32,708 bases of DNA from Methanosarcinaceae archaeon (GCA_003565715.1 PXAV01000084.1:1-32708); one strand, 5' to 3'; shown: positions 6,034 to 14,540, counted from the first letter of the stretch. The notes: generated by a model from the sequence alone, not told the origin. Numbers and translations are program-made.

Positions 6034-7548
6034 ATGGCCAGAATGAATATTATACTTATAGGAATACTTGTTGTGATGTTCACAAGTGCAGCTGTATATG
6101 CCTATGTCGGGTACAGCGGCAATAGTGACCTGTCTGCTCATTATATGACAGAGCAGAAGTGGTCAGACAGCACCTGCGGAGGATGTCATATAGGAGTATA
6201 CAGTGATGTTGAACTATCATCACATGTAGAACAGGACCTGAAAAAATGGGCCCCTTTTATGGAATTTGGAGTCGACATTGATAGTCTCGATGATGAGACA
6301 AGAGTCATAACGTACGGGCAGGTCCATCCCGGTGGTGGTTACATGGCAGACCATGGAGTAAGCGTTGATTGTATGATATGCCATGATCAGGTAAGTGGAT
6401 ATGATTTCCAGGCCCGTTCTGAGAAGATAGCCACCGGTAATTTTGCAGACGCAAATGAGGCAGCAATAGAAGAGCAAAGAGAAAAATTACAACAGCATCC
6501 AATATATGTAGCAAGTTACGCACTGGACGTCCTAACTCCTCTGCCAGTAGTAATGGAAGTTCATGATCATATATTCGGTTCTCCTAAAAGGGAAATGTGC
6601 GGTACCAGCTGTCACGTAAATGATATAGCAACCACTGCAGTCACATGGGCTTCTGCAGATGAGGCAGCCTATGATGTGCATGCTTCCCTTAAGTGCCAGG
6701 ATTGTCACACAACTACTGACCACAATATAGGCGGAACTACGGTCCTGTCTTCTGAGGGGCATGTTATGACCCAGAGTGGTGTAAAAGACTGTGCTTCTTC
6801 TGGGTGCCACGAGGGGATATCCCACGGACCAATGGTCGATGCCCACCTAACATCCGTAAGCTGTGAAGCATGCCACATACCTGCATTACCAGGAAGTGAC
6901 ATAACAGGATATCCTGTAGTTGAGGAATTCAGCTGGGATAGTGGTGTAAGGGAAGACATAATACATGAGACAGAGTTCAAACCAACGATTGCATGGTCAA
7001 GAGGTACATACCAGGATATGCTTCCAACTGTACAGGAGCGTAAGGATGATTCTGTGCTAAAGCCATTTAACGTAATAACAGGAACATGGTGGGATAAGGG
7101 ATTAGATCCGCAGGTTGTTGCTGATCCGGACAATAGTTCTGCAATAGGCGACCCGATACCACCAGCGTACGTGTTAAAGGCTGACGCTGATGGAGATGGA
7201 GTAGTGACCAGGGAAGAGATGCGCGCACTTGACCTGAATATGGATGGCACTTCTGATTATCCAAATGCTGTACTTCGAAATGTGACAATGTATTATCAGG
7301 TCAGCCATAATGTAGCCAGCACCAGTACAGGCCTTGGTGAACCTCTTGAGTGTGCTGATTGTCATGGTTCAACTGCAACAGCAATTGACTGGGTAGCACT
7401 GGGATATGGAAAAGATCCTGCAGAGACTGACCCTCCAACAGATTTCACAACTATGAGAACGGATGTGACAAGGAAGGGTGAAAGACCAACTGAGGTCGAA
7501 AGGGAACCAGCATTTAGAGGAATATTGAGCAATATCCTCGGGAGGTGA
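6034..7548 (+). CDS. mmcA: Multiheme c-type cytochrome MmcA
   Basis: 504 residues with an N-terminal signal/anchor (about 5-25) and an extracytoplasmic body. Heme motifs are five CxxCH (Cys48, 113, 221, 277, 440), one CxxxCH (Cys189-His194) and one CxxxxCH (Cys253-His259), seven in all, the pattern reported for M. acetivorans MmcA. MmcA takes electrons from Rnf and passes them to methanophenazine or to extracellular acceptors (established for M. acetivorans). I chose ATG 6034 over the upstream TTG at 6028, because it follows the stop of the previous gene directly. Residues 384-395 form a canonical EF-hand loop (DADGDGVVTREE), followed by a second Asp/Asn-rich stretch from Asp400. The gene's stop overlaps the rnfC SD. 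Confidence 0.92.
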   Translation: MARMNIILIGILVVMFTSAAVYAYVGYSGNSDLSAHYMTEQKWSDSTCGGCHIGVYSDVELSSHVEQDLKKWAPFMEFGVDIDSLDDETRVITYGQVHPGGGYMADHGVSVDCMICHDQVSGYDFQARSEKIATGNFADANEAAIEEQREKLQQHPIYVASYALDVLTPLPVVMEVHDHIFGSPKREMCGTSCHVNDIATTAVTWASADEAAYDVHASLKCQDCHTTTDHNIGGTTVLSSEGHVMTQSGVKDCASSGCHEGISHGPMVDAHLTSVSCEACHIPALPGSDITGYPVVEEFSWDSGVREDIIHETEFKPTIAWSRGTYQDMLPTVQERKDDSVLKPFNVITGTWWDKGLDPQVVADPDNSSAIGDPIPPAYVLKADADGDGVVTREEMRALDLNMDGTSDYPNAVLRNVTMYYQVSHNVASTSTGLGEPLECADCHGSTATAIDWVALGYGKDPAETDPPTDFTTMRTDVTRKGERPTEVEREPAFRGILSNILGR

Positions 7549-7552
7549 AGAA

Positions 7553-8902
7553 ATGGAGATCAAAACATTGGATATATTACCTGAGAAGATGGTCATTCCG
7601 CTAAAGCAACATCATGGAGCTGTATGTGAACCGCTTGTAAAGAAAGGTGAAAGAGTACTTATAGGTCAGAAAATAGGTGATAGCAGAGAATATTTCGCAT
7701 CTGCGGTGCACTCCAGTGTGTGTGGAGAGGTAATCGCCGTTGAGAATTTTCCTCATCCTGGTGGAAATAAAGTATTGAGTGTTGTTATCAAGCCAGAAGA
7801 GTCTGATGAATGTGTCGATCTTAAACCTTTTAAAGACCTTTCATCTGAAGAGCTTGCCGATATGATAAAGGATTCGGGAATAGTCGAGCATCATGGAGCT
7901 CCAACTCACACTGTTTTAAGACCGGTGGGAAAACAAATTGACACCGTACTTATAAATTCCACATCATCTGAATGGATAGGTGGAAAATACAAGACCCCAG
8001 AAGAATATGCATACCAGATGATTGATGCCCTAAAGCTTCTTATGGAAACTGCCGGAGCATCAAAGGGTGCAATAGTCCTTCGTACAGATGATAAAGATTC
8101 TATAGAGGCCTTTGAAGGGATTGAAGTTGACAATAGGAAGCTATTGGTAGCCCCGCTTATAGGTGGACGTAAGATAGATTATTATTTCAAAGAGCAGGAA
8201 TCTGACATTGTAGTAGTGTCCCAGAAGCGCATATACGGAAAGAATATCCTTAACTTCTTTACATACAATGTAACAGGAAAAAGAGTGGGGCCGGGATGTA
8301 ACCCCACAGATGTGGGAGTTGCTGTCTGCGGAGTAAAGTCTGCAAAGGCCCTTTATGATGCAGCTCACGAAGGTAAGCCATATTTAGATACAGTAATATC
8401 CCTAGAAGGCTTTTCAAAGGACATGGACCATATCAAGGTAAAGATAGGTACCCTTTTCAAAGACATAATAGAAGGATATGGTTATAGTGGTGAGATAGGC
8501 AAGATAATTACCAATGGTGTCAGAACAGGAGTGGCACAGTATACTGATCAAGTACCTGTGACAAAAGGGACCACAAGGATAACTCTACAAAAACCTGAAG
8601 AAGTGATGAAAGAAGAGTTCATTGATTGTATACATTGTGCACGTTGTGTGGATGTATGTCCCGTGGAGGTCCTTCCAAGCAGGCTTGCAATAATGGCAGA
8701 TATGGGTAAATTTGACGAGTGCAGAAAACTGCATATCGAAAATTGCATAGAATGTGGAGACTGTTCGGCTGTATGTCCTTCTAAGATACATATACTCCAG
8801 CTTATAAGATATGCGAAGAATTCAATAGGTCTGGCCTATGGAGGAATATCTTTGGGATCATCTGAAAAATCAAATGGAAGCAGCACTAGCGGAGGTGAGT
8901 AG
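7553..8902 (+). CDS. rnfC: Rnf electron transport complex subunit RnfC
   Basis: 449 residues. The N-terminal region is the RnfC barrel-sandwich/SLBB type. The C-terminal region binds two 4Fe-4S clusters through Cys359-x2-362-x2-365-x3-369 (CIHCARCVDVCP) and Cys398-x2-401-x2-404-x3-408 (CIECGDCSAVCP). It is shorter than many bacterial RnfC, as expected for the archaeal form. The G-rich nucleotide-binding loop of NADH-oxidising bacterial homologues is not evident near residues 60-130, which fits a ferredoxin-to-cytochrome complex rather than an NADH one (inference). It lies on the cytoplasmic face. A strong SD, GGAGGTGA (7541-7548), lies within the end of mmcA. Confidence 0.92.
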   Translation: MEIKTLDILPEKMVIPLKQHHGAVCEPLVKKGERVLIGQKIGDSREYFASAVHSSVCGEVIAVENFPHPGGNKVLSVVIKPEESDECVDLKPFKDLSSEELADMIKDSGIVEHHGAPTHTVLRPVGKQIDTVLINSTSSEWIGGKYKTPEEYAYQMIDALKLLMETAGASKGAIVLRTDDKDSIEAFEGIEVDNRKLLVAPLIGGRKIDYYFKEQESDIVVVSQKRIYGKNILNFFTYNVTGKRVGPGCNPTDVGVAVCGVKSAKALYDAAHEGKPYLDTVISLEGFSKDMDHIKVKIGTLFKDIIEGYGYSGEIGKIITNGVRTGVAQYTDQVPVTKGTTRITLQKPEEVMKEEFIDCIHCARCVDVCPVEVLPSRLAIMADMGKFDECRKLHIENCIECGDCSAVCPSKIHILQLIRYAKNSIGLAYGGISLGSSEKSNGSSTSGGE

Positions 8903-8903
8903 T

Positions 8904-9914
8904 ATGACATACATCATCTCAGCTCCACCTCACAAAAAAACAAGTACTTATTTTAGAACTTTGAACCTGAGCAAAATAATAGCTTTGATCCCCATATGTC
9001 TTGTAGCTATCTACTTCTTTGGCGTTCCAGCAGTTCAGATAATACTAGCAAGTGTTCTTGCTGCTGTCCTTACAGAACTGGCCATACAGAAAGCTTTCAA
9101 ACATAAGGTGACCATAAAAGATGGTCATGCGGTTTTGGTAGGTCTGATGCTTGCATTGCTGATACCTCCGGAAGCCCCTGTATGGATACCTGTCTTTGGT
9201 GGTTTCTTTGCCATAGCTTTTGGAAAATTTGTGTTTGGTGGGGTCGGTTCCTATATATTCAGCCCTGTTCTTGTATCATGGATATTCATGAGGAGTGCAT
9301 GGTCCAACCATATGACACCCTTATCGATCCCTAATGTAGGTCAGTTATCTGATTTTATGCTTGAGAATGGTGCAGGCCTGCTGATAGATGTTTCTCCAAT
9401 TGCACTGATCGGAGGTTTGTACCTTATATATAGAAAATATATAGACTGGAGAATACCGCTTGCATTCTTTGCAACAATGATCCTTATCCCTCAAACACTA
9501 TTGTTCCTTGCCGGGGTTTTTGATCTTATACAGCACGGAGTGCTCAACCCTCTGATGTACCTCTCACAGTTATTTGCTTTCCTTAGCATCAGCCCTGAGC
9601 TGCCCTATGCAATGGTAGGTATACTCTTCTTTGGCATTATATTCCTTGCAACTGACACACCAACAACACCGGTTACAAAGACAGGACGCCTTATATATGG
9701 AGTCCTTTGCGGAGTCCTTGTATTCATATACGGATACTTTGGTAACTATGTTGACGGAACACTGTATGGTATATTCCTTGCAAGCTGTGCTGCGTCCTTC
9801 ATTGAAATGAATACACGACCCGCTCCTTATGGCAAGGATTCACTGCCCGAAAAGGTCTATAAGCGTATAATGGAAAAGATACCTGAACCCCTAAGGTTTG
9901 AGGTGATCAAATGA
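8904..9914 (+). CDS. rnfD: Rnf complex membrane subunit RnfD
   Basis: 336 residues with about nine or ten membrane segments. Near residue 250 the sequence ATDTPTTPVTKTG corresponds to the family's ATDPVTSP.T..G segment, where bacterial RnfD carries a covalently bound FMN on a threonine (family knowledge). Charged loops such as FKHKVTIKDGHAVLVG also match the family. The start is the ATG at 8904 with GGAGGTGA at 8891-8898, not the in-frame GTG/ATG candidates further upstream, which lie inside rnfC. Its last codon overlaps the rnfG start (ATGA). The subunit forms part of the sodium-translocating membrane core. Confidence 0.92.
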   Translation: MTYIISAPPHKKTSTYFRTLNLSKIIALIPICLVAIYFFGVPAVQIILASVLAAVLTELAIQKAFKHKVTIKDGHAVLVGLMLALLIPPEAPVWIPVFGGFFAIAFGKFVFGGVGSYIFSPVLVSWIFMRSAWSNHMTPLSIPNVGQLSDFMLENGAGLLIDVSPIALIGGLYLIYRKYIDWRIPLAFFATMILIPQTLLFLAGVFDLIQHGVLNPLMYLSQLFAFLSISPELPYAMVGILFFGIIFLATDTPTTPVTKTGRLIYGVLCGVLVFIYGYFGNYVDGTLYGIFLASCAASFIEMNTRPAPYGKDSLPEKVYKRIMEKIPEPLRFEVIK

Positions 9915-10486
9915 GTGTGTCAAATAAAGAAACAATGATAATCATCGGCAAACTTATAGTTGTGGCTGTTGTCGCTGCACTGCTGCTGGGCATTACTTAC
10001 GTCCCCACATCTGCACAAATAAAGCTCAATGAGGAATTAGCCAAGCAGGAAGTATTGAGGGATATATTCCCCCAGGATGATATCACCTTTGAAGCTGTAG
10101 AAGGGGATGCAGTTGATGAAGAGGGTGAACGTGAAATCCTTTACTATCGCGTAAAGGACGAAACTGGAAACATAGTAGGTTATGCGTTCTTCCAGCGGCA
10201 GCCTGGATATGAAGGAACTATGCTGGTAGCTGGTGGCGTTGATTCCACATTCTCAAATGTTAAGGGTATGGATGTAGTGAGCCATCAGGAAACACCAGGT
10301 CTGGGTTCGCTGATCACTGAGCCACGTTTCAGAGACCAGTTCTTTGGTCTACCTGTGAATTCACTTGACCTTAAAGCCGATGGTGGAGATGTTGATGCGA
10401 TCACAGGTGCAACCGTGTCCTCAAGGGCTGTTGTAGATGCTCTCAACGTCAAGATAAATGAGATCAAACAGAAAGAGGGGCAGTGA
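9911..10486 (+). CDS. rnfG: Rnf complex flavin subunit RnfG
   Basis: 191 residues with one N-terminal membrane helix (about 10-30) and an outward-facing FMN-binding domain. The flavinylation motif is DAITGATVSS; Thr168 (the last residue of TGAT) is the expected covalent FMN site, filled by ApbE. HQETPGLGS (125-133) is also conserved in RnfG/NqrC. RnfG on the outer face is the likely hand-over point to MmcA. The start overlaps the rnfD stop by four bases. Confidence 0.93.
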   Translation: MSVSNKETMIIIGKLIVVAVVAALLLGITYVPTSAQIKLNEELAKQEVLRDIFPQDDITFEAVEGDAVDEEGEREILYYRVKDETGNIVGYAFFQRQPGYEGTMLVAGGVDSTFSNVKGMDVVSHQETPGLGSLITEPRFRDQFFGLPVNSLDLKADGGDVDAITGATVSSRAVVDALNVKINEIKQKEGQ

Positions 10487-10491
10487 TATAA

Positions 10492-11106
10492 ATGGACCCA
10501 TTAAGTGAATATATGCGTGGTATAACAAGAGAGAACCCTATCTTTGCACTTGCCCTGGGACTCTGTCCGGCGCTGGCAGTGACCACCTCACTAGAAAATG
10601 CAATAGGAATGTCTGCAGCAACTGCATTTGTACTGATCTGTTCAAATGTGATCGTCTCATCCCTGAGAAAGCAGATACCTGCAACTGTAAGGCTTCCAAT
10701 GTTCATCATTATAATAGCCACATTTGTAACAATCGTTAACATGGTAATGCAGGCATACTTCCCCCCCATGCATGCAGCACTGGGTGTTTTCATTCCGCTA
10801 ATCGTCGTCAACTGTATGATAATAGGCCGTGCGGAGGCTTATGCCAATAGGAACAATGTGCCCTATTCACTAATAGATGCACTTGGTATCGCTACAGGTT
10901 TCCTGATAGCCTTATCAATGATCGGAGGCGTAAGGGAGCTATTTGGTACAGGACAGATAGTGACATTTGGTTATACATTGATTACTATGCCTGTGGACCC
11001 TTCAATAACAACAATGATATTGCCACCAGGAGCTTTCCTGACAATTGGCATCCTAATGGCTATAGTTAATTACCAGAAGGAAAGGAAGAGGGCGAGAGGT
11101 GGTTGA
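10492..11106 (+). CDS. rnfE: Rnf complex membrane subunit RnfE
   Basis: 204 residues with six membrane segments in the RnfA/RnfE (NqrD/NqrE) fold. The duplicated half-site motifs LGLCPALAVTTS (Cys25) and PLIVVNC (Cys108) hold the cysteines that, together with those of RnfA, bind an intramembrane 2Fe-2S cluster in structurally studied Rnf/NQR complexes. FGTGQIV and the FLTIGILMA tail are also family-typical. GAGGGG about ten bases upstream is the likely SD. The pair RnfA/RnfE is inverted in the membrane. Confidence 0.92.
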   Translation: MDPLSEYMRGITRENPIFALALGLCPALAVTTSLENAIGMSAATAFVLICSNVIVSSLRKQIPATVRLPMFIIIIATFVTIVNMVMQAYFPPMHAALGVFIPLIVVNCMIIGRAEAYANRNNVPYSLIDALGIATGFLIALSMIGGVRELFGTGQIVTFGYTLITMPVDPSITTMILPPGAFLTIGILMAIVNYQKERKRARGG

Positions 11107-11108
11107 AC

Positions 11109-11696
11109 ATGGTTGAAAAAGAATTGTTTTCTATCTTCATGGATGGTGTATTCATAAAGAACTTCATAGTCATCCAGTTCCTGGGACTTTGTCCGTTCAT
11201 AGGCGTAACAAAAGATGTAAAGAGTGCAGCAGGAATATCTGCAGCTGTTATATTTGTTATGACAATGGCATCGATGGCAACTTATGCAATATACACATAT
11301 GTACTGATACCCGCAGAAATGGAATTCCTGAATGTTATAACATTTATTGTTGTTATAGCATCACTTGTGCAGCTTGTCGAATTTATAGTCAGGAAGAAGC
11401 TTCCTGCACTTTATCGGTCGCTTGGTATATTCCTCCCACTGATCACAACCAACTGTGCTGTACTGGGTGTAGTACTTCTTAGCAGAAACTCAGCCTATGA
11501 CTTCACACAGTCAGTTGTTTTTGGAATTGCAGCAGGCATCGGATTTATGATAATAATGCTGCTTATGTCTGCTATGAGAGAAAAAACAGACTTTATGAGA
11601 GTGCCTTCATCTATCAGAGGACTTCCAATGGCTTTCTTTTTGGCAACGATGCTCTCTCTTGCCTTTGTTAACTACTTCTGGGTGATTCCAATATGA
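11109..11696 (+). CDS. rnfA: Rnf complex membrane subunit RnfA
   Basis: 195 residues and six membrane segments, homologous to RnfE with inverted topology. Cys28 in LGLCPFIGVTKDV and Cys116 in PLITTNCAVLG supply this subunit's half of the intramembrane 2Fe-2S site (family knowledge). I prefer ATG 11109 over the TTG at 11103, because GAGAGGTGG (11094-11102) is then six bases away. The RnfE stop lies just before it. The end overlaps the rnfB start (ATGA). Confidence 0.92.
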   Translation: MVEKELFSIFMDGVFIKNFIVIQFLGLCPFIGVTKDVKSAAGISAAVIFVMTMASMATYAIYTYVLIPAEMEFLNVITFIVVIASLVQLVEFIVRKKLPALYRSLGIFLPLITTNCAVLGVVLLSRNSAYDFTQSVVFGIAAGIGFMIIMLLMSAMREKTDFMRVPSSIRGLPMAFFLATMLSLAFVNYFWVIPI

Positions 11697-12493
11697 GCGA
11701 GTACAGTACTATATTGATACAGGCTGTAGCGATCCTGGGAGGTCTGGGATTGGCCGTTGGTATTATGCTTGTTGTAGCGTCAAAGAAGTTCAAGGTGGAA
11801 ACTGATCCCCTTGTTGAAGAGATAATAGATATACTGCCAGGAGCAAACTGTGGTGCATGCGGCTACGCAGGATGCGCCACGTTTGCAGAGAGTGTGGTCA
11901 GTGAGGATGCTCCTATCGATGGTTGTCCTGTTGGAGGCTTCGAACTTGCAAAAAACATAGGAAGCAAACTTGGACAGGAGGTCTCAGAGGATGAGAAAGA
12001 GTATCCATTCATACTTTGCAATGGTGGCGTGAACTGTGTTGACCGCTTTGATTATGTAGGTTTTGAGGATTGCAAGGCCGTAATGATGCTTTCTGATGGA
12101 GAAAAAGGATGTAACTACGGGTGCATGGGCAGAGGTACTTGTGTACGTGCCTGTCCTTTCGACGCATTGGTAATTGGAGAGGACAAACTTCCTTATGTTA
12201 ACAAGAACCTATGTACCAGTTGTGGCCTGTGCATAACCTCATGTCCCAATGACATCATTGTATTTGCAAAGGAATCAGAGAGAGTACATGTACTTTGTAT
12301 GTCCCATGATAAAGGAAAAGCTGTAAAGGAAGCATGTACTGTTGGTTGTATCGGATGCAAGATATGTGCAAAGAACTGTCCGGAGGATGCCATAACAGTA
12401 ACCAGTTTCCTTGCAGACATTGACCAGCAGAAATGTACATCCTGTGGAATATGCGTTGAAAAATGCCCACAGAACACAATTGCCATCAGGTGA
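11693..12493 (+). CDS. rnfB: Rnf complex ferredoxin-like subunit RnfB
   Basis: 266 residues. One N-terminal membrane helix (about 8-29) is followed by a soluble cytoplasmic domain rich in clusters. Cys53, 56, 61 and 78 (NCGACGYAGC...GCP) form the Fe-S domain shared with related proteins. Further groups are Cys140/144/150/154, Cys174/177/180/184, Cys219/222/225/229 and Cys248/251/254/258, plus extra cysteines at 109, 115, 127 and 215, so five or six 4Fe-4S clusters are possible; six is the number described for the M. acetivorans protein. RnfB receives electrons from reduced ferredoxin and is the entry point of the complex. Confidence 0.93.
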   Translation: MSEYSTILIQAVAILGGLGLAVGIMLVVASKKFKVETDPLVEEIIDILPGANCGACGYAGCATFAESVVSEDAPIDGCPVGGFELAKNIGSKLGQEVSEDEKEYPFILCNGGVNCVDRFDYVGFEDCKAVMMLSDGEKGCNYGCMGRGTCVRACPFDALVIGEDKLPYVNKNLCTSCGLCITSCPNDIIVFAKESERVHVLCMSHDKGKAVKEACTVGCIGCKICAKNCPEDAITVTSFLADIDQQKCTSCGICVEKCPQNTIAIR

Positions 12494-12497
12494 TCAT

Positions 12498-12830
12498 ATG
12501 ACATATAAAACAAAACTGGGCCTTAATGAGAATATTGTGGCAGCTTTAAGCTATATAGGTTTCTGGATAACAGGAATAATCATTCTGTTGATTGAGCCGC
12601 AGAACAAGTTTGTGAGATTCCATGCAATGCAGTCGCTACTGATATTCCTTCCTTTTTCACTACTGGTCTTTGCAGTTGCATGGATACCCTATGTTGGCTG
12701 GATACTTGCTGACTTCATAGGTTTCTTTGCACTTTTTTTGGTGCCTGTATTTGCTTTTATAGCATACAGAGGTATCCTTCTTAAGATACCAGTACTTGGA
12801 ACCTACGCTTACAGGATAATATATCAATGA
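12498..12830 (+). CDS. Small membrane protein at the end of the Rnf operon (DUF4870-like)
   Basis: 110 residues with three or four membrane helices and the FVRFHAMQSLLIFL motif characteristic of the DUF4870/Tic20-like small membrane proteins. M. acetivorans has a comparable small membrane protein at the same place after rnfB, and the gene is co-transcribed there. The role is unknown. The start is ATG 12498 with GGTGAT at 12489-12494; longer in-frame alternatives lie inside rnfB. A terminator hairpin follows five bases after the stop, so this is the last gene of the operon. Confidence 0.88.
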   Translation: MTYKTKLGLNENIVAALSYIGFWITGIIILLIEPQNKFVRFHAMQSLLIFLPFSLLVFAVAWIPYVGWILADFIGFFALFLVPVFAFIAYRGILLKIPVLGTYAYRIIYQ

Positions 12831-12834
12831 ATCG

Positions 12835-12875
12835 GGAAAATGCCTTTCAAGGTATTTTCCAGAAAGATTTTTTTT
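12835..12875 (+). terminator. Hairpin plus T-tract terminator of the Rnf operon
   Basis: GGAAAATGCC and GGTATTTTCC (12835-12844 and 12851-12860) pair over ten bases, one of them a G-U pair, around a 6-base loop. Eight Ts follow at 12868-12875. It immediately follows the last operon gene. This is the clearest terminator in the window. Confidence 0.8.
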
Positions 12876-12880
12876 ACGAA

Positions 12881-12938
12881 AGCTTAAAAAACCACATCTT
12901 CCTATTAGTTAAGTTAATCCGCACTTTATGTTGGAGGG
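12881..12938 (+). promoter_or_regulatory. Promoter and SD of rfcS
   Basis: AGCTTAAAAAACC at 12881-12893 is a BRE/TATA-like element right after the Rnf terminator. A strong SD, GGAGGG, lies at 12933-12938. It is followed, six bases on, by ATT at 12945 in the rfcS frame; no ATG, GTG or TTG occurs in that frame upstream of residue 125. The SD therefore decides the start. Confidence 0.6.
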
Positions 12939-12944
12939 TTTAAG

Positions 12945-13907
12945 ATTAAAGAAGAGATATGGATTGAGAAATATAGGCCCTTTAAGTTAGATGATGTTAT
13001 CGGCCAGAAGGAGACCGTAGAAAGGCTGCAGTCATATATAAGAACAAGAAACCTTCCTCATCTTCTTTTCTCAGGGCCACCGGGTGTTGGAAAAACAGCT
13101 ACTTCTGTATCAATTGCGCGTGAGCTCTTTGGAGAGTCATGGCGCGAGAACTTCACAGAGCTTAATGCTTCCGATGAAAGGGGTATAGATGTTGTTAGAA
13201 CAAAGATAAAGAACTTTGCAAAAACAAGTCCCATTGGCGGTGCAGATTTTAAAATAATATTCCTTGATGAAGCTGATGCACTGACATCCGATGCTCAGTC
13301 AGCACTCAGACGCACAATGGAACGTTATACAAATAATTGCCGCTTCATACTTTCATGCAACTATTCTTCCAAGATAATCGAACCTATACAATCCAGGTGT
13401 GCGGTTTACAGGTTCCGCCCGCTTTCAGATAATGCGGTTGCTGAGCGTGTTCTCTTTGTTGCGCGCAATGAGGAGCTGGATATAGCAGAAGATGGTGTAG
13501 AAGCTATCCTCTATGTGGCACAGGGAGATATGAGAAAAGCAATAAATGCATTGCAGGCTGCAGCTTTAGTAGCTGAGACCATACACAAGGATGCAATATA
13601 TAAAATAACAGCTACCGCCCGCCCGGAACAGATCCATGAGCTCATAGAAACGGCTCTTGAAGGTAATTTCAGTGCCTCAAGAAAGCATCTTGAAAGACTT
13701 CTGCTTGAGCAGGGACTTTCGGGAGAGGATATAGTAGGGCAGATATACAGGGCAATGTTTGAAATAGATATTCCAGAAAAGGAAATGGTCAAACTTATAG
13801 ATGTTATAGGTGAGATCGATTTCAGGCTAACAGAAGGAGCCAATGAAAGAATACAGCTGGAATCGTTACTGGCACACTTTGCACTATCAGGCAAGGAATC
13901 AAATTGA
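12945..13907 (+). CDS. rfcS: Replication factor C small subunit, start at AUU
   Basis: 320 residues, full length for archaeal RFC small subunits. The N-terminus after the start codon reads KEEIWIEKYRP, the usual opening of the family. Walker A is GPPGVGKT (44-51), Walker B DEAD (108-111), the sensor/arginine-finger segment QSRC ends at 152, and the C-terminal collar helices follow. The frame is closed by a TAA at 12915-12917 and contains no canonical start before Met125, which lies beyond the ATPase motifs, so initiation must be at ATT 12945 behind a perfect SD (GGAGGG, spacing six). RFC loads PCNA onto DNA. The stop overlaps the next gene's start. Confidence 0.9.
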   Translation: MKEEIWIEKYRPFKLDDVIGQKETVERLQSYIRTRNLPHLLFSGPPGVGKTATSVSIARELFGESWRENFTELNASDERGIDVVRTKIKNFAKTSPIGGADFKIIFLDEADALTSDAQSALRRTMERYTNNCRFILSCNYSSKIIEPIQSRCAVYRFRPLSDNAVAERVLFVARNEELDIAEDGVEAILYVAQGDMRKAINALQAAALVAETIHKDAIYKITATARPEQIHELIETALEGNFSASRKHLERLLLEQGLSGEDIVGQIYRAMFEIDIPEKEMVKLIDVIGEIDFRLTEGANERIQLESLLAHFALSGKESN

Positions 13908-14422
13908 ACCTAGATGCAATAGTACTGGAAATGCTGTCCTCTTTTCCCCATTGGATTGCAACTGTGATGATAGGCGCAACTCCTGTATTTGAGCTAAGGG
14001 GAGCAATACCCATTGCGCTGGGGATATATGGTATGGACCCTGCAGCTGCATATTTCTTTGCTGTGCTGGGTAACATGCTTCCTGTGATTCCTTTACTACT
14101 GTTCCTTGAGCCTGTATCCAGGTTTTTGCGACGCTACAGGATATTTGATATCTTCTTTACCTGGCTCTTTGGAAGGACACGTCGCAACCACTCAGAGAGA
14201 TTTGAGAGATATGGTACTCTCGCATTGGTACTTTTTGTAGCTATCCCACTGCCTGTAACTGGAGCATGGACAGGATGTGCTGCAGCATTTGTATTTGGAA
14301 TAAGGTTCATACATGCATTTTCTGCCATACTACTGGGTGTGCTTATAGCAGGATTGATAGTAAGTGCTGTTACAATAACCGGCATCAACACAATTGATAT
14401 AATAAGACTCTATTATCTATGA
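13904..14422 (+). CDS. Small membrane protein of the COG2426 'small multidrug export' family
   Basis: 172 residues with about four membrane segments. The N-terminal GATPVFELRGAIP motif and the VAIPLPVTGAWTGC motif are characteristic of this family (PF06695). The transport function implied by the name is weakly supported in general. The start TTG at 13904 overlaps the rfcS stop, and ATG 13931 is a less likely alternative because it would remove the conserved N-terminal residues. It is translationally coupled to rfcS, although no functional link is evident. Confidence 0.8.
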   Translation: MNLDAIVLEMLSSFPHWIATVMIGATPVFELRGAIPIALGIYGMDPAAAYFFAVLGNMLPVIPLLLFLEPVSRFLRRYRIFDIFFTWLFGRTRRNHSERFERYGTLALVLFVAIPLPVTGAWTGCAAAFVFGIRFIHAFSAILLGVLIAGLIVSAVTITGINTIDIIRLYYL

Positions 14423-14495
14423 TCAGTATACTCAAAAGATGCATTTTGTGTATCTAATTGGCAATTTTTATAGGTTATTTTTGTAAGAGATCTGT

Positions 14496-14513
14496 AAAAA
14501 ATGTAAAAAAAAA
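14496..14513 (-). terminator. Oligo-T terminator of the histone gene
   Basis: On the minus strand, runs of nine and six Ts (14513-14505 and 14501-14496) follow the histone stop by about 28 bases without a preceding hairpin. Runs of this kind are the normal intrinsic terminator of archaeal RNA polymerase. Confidence 0.55.
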
Positions 14514-14540
14514 CAAATTGGTCTTATATCAATAGGAGAG

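Noticed and set aside
6705-7250. 181-codon open frame antisense to mmcA
   Set aside because: Shadow of a cytochrome whose heme motifs fix the true frame; Ser-rich composition typical of antisense translation.
10464-10811. 115-codon open frame antisense to rnfE
   Set aside because: Shadow of the operon gene; no independent signals.
13317-13907. Shorter rfcS frame starting at an internal ATG
   Set aside because: It would lack the Walker A and B motifs; the same frame continues intact for 124 codons upstream to a strong SD.
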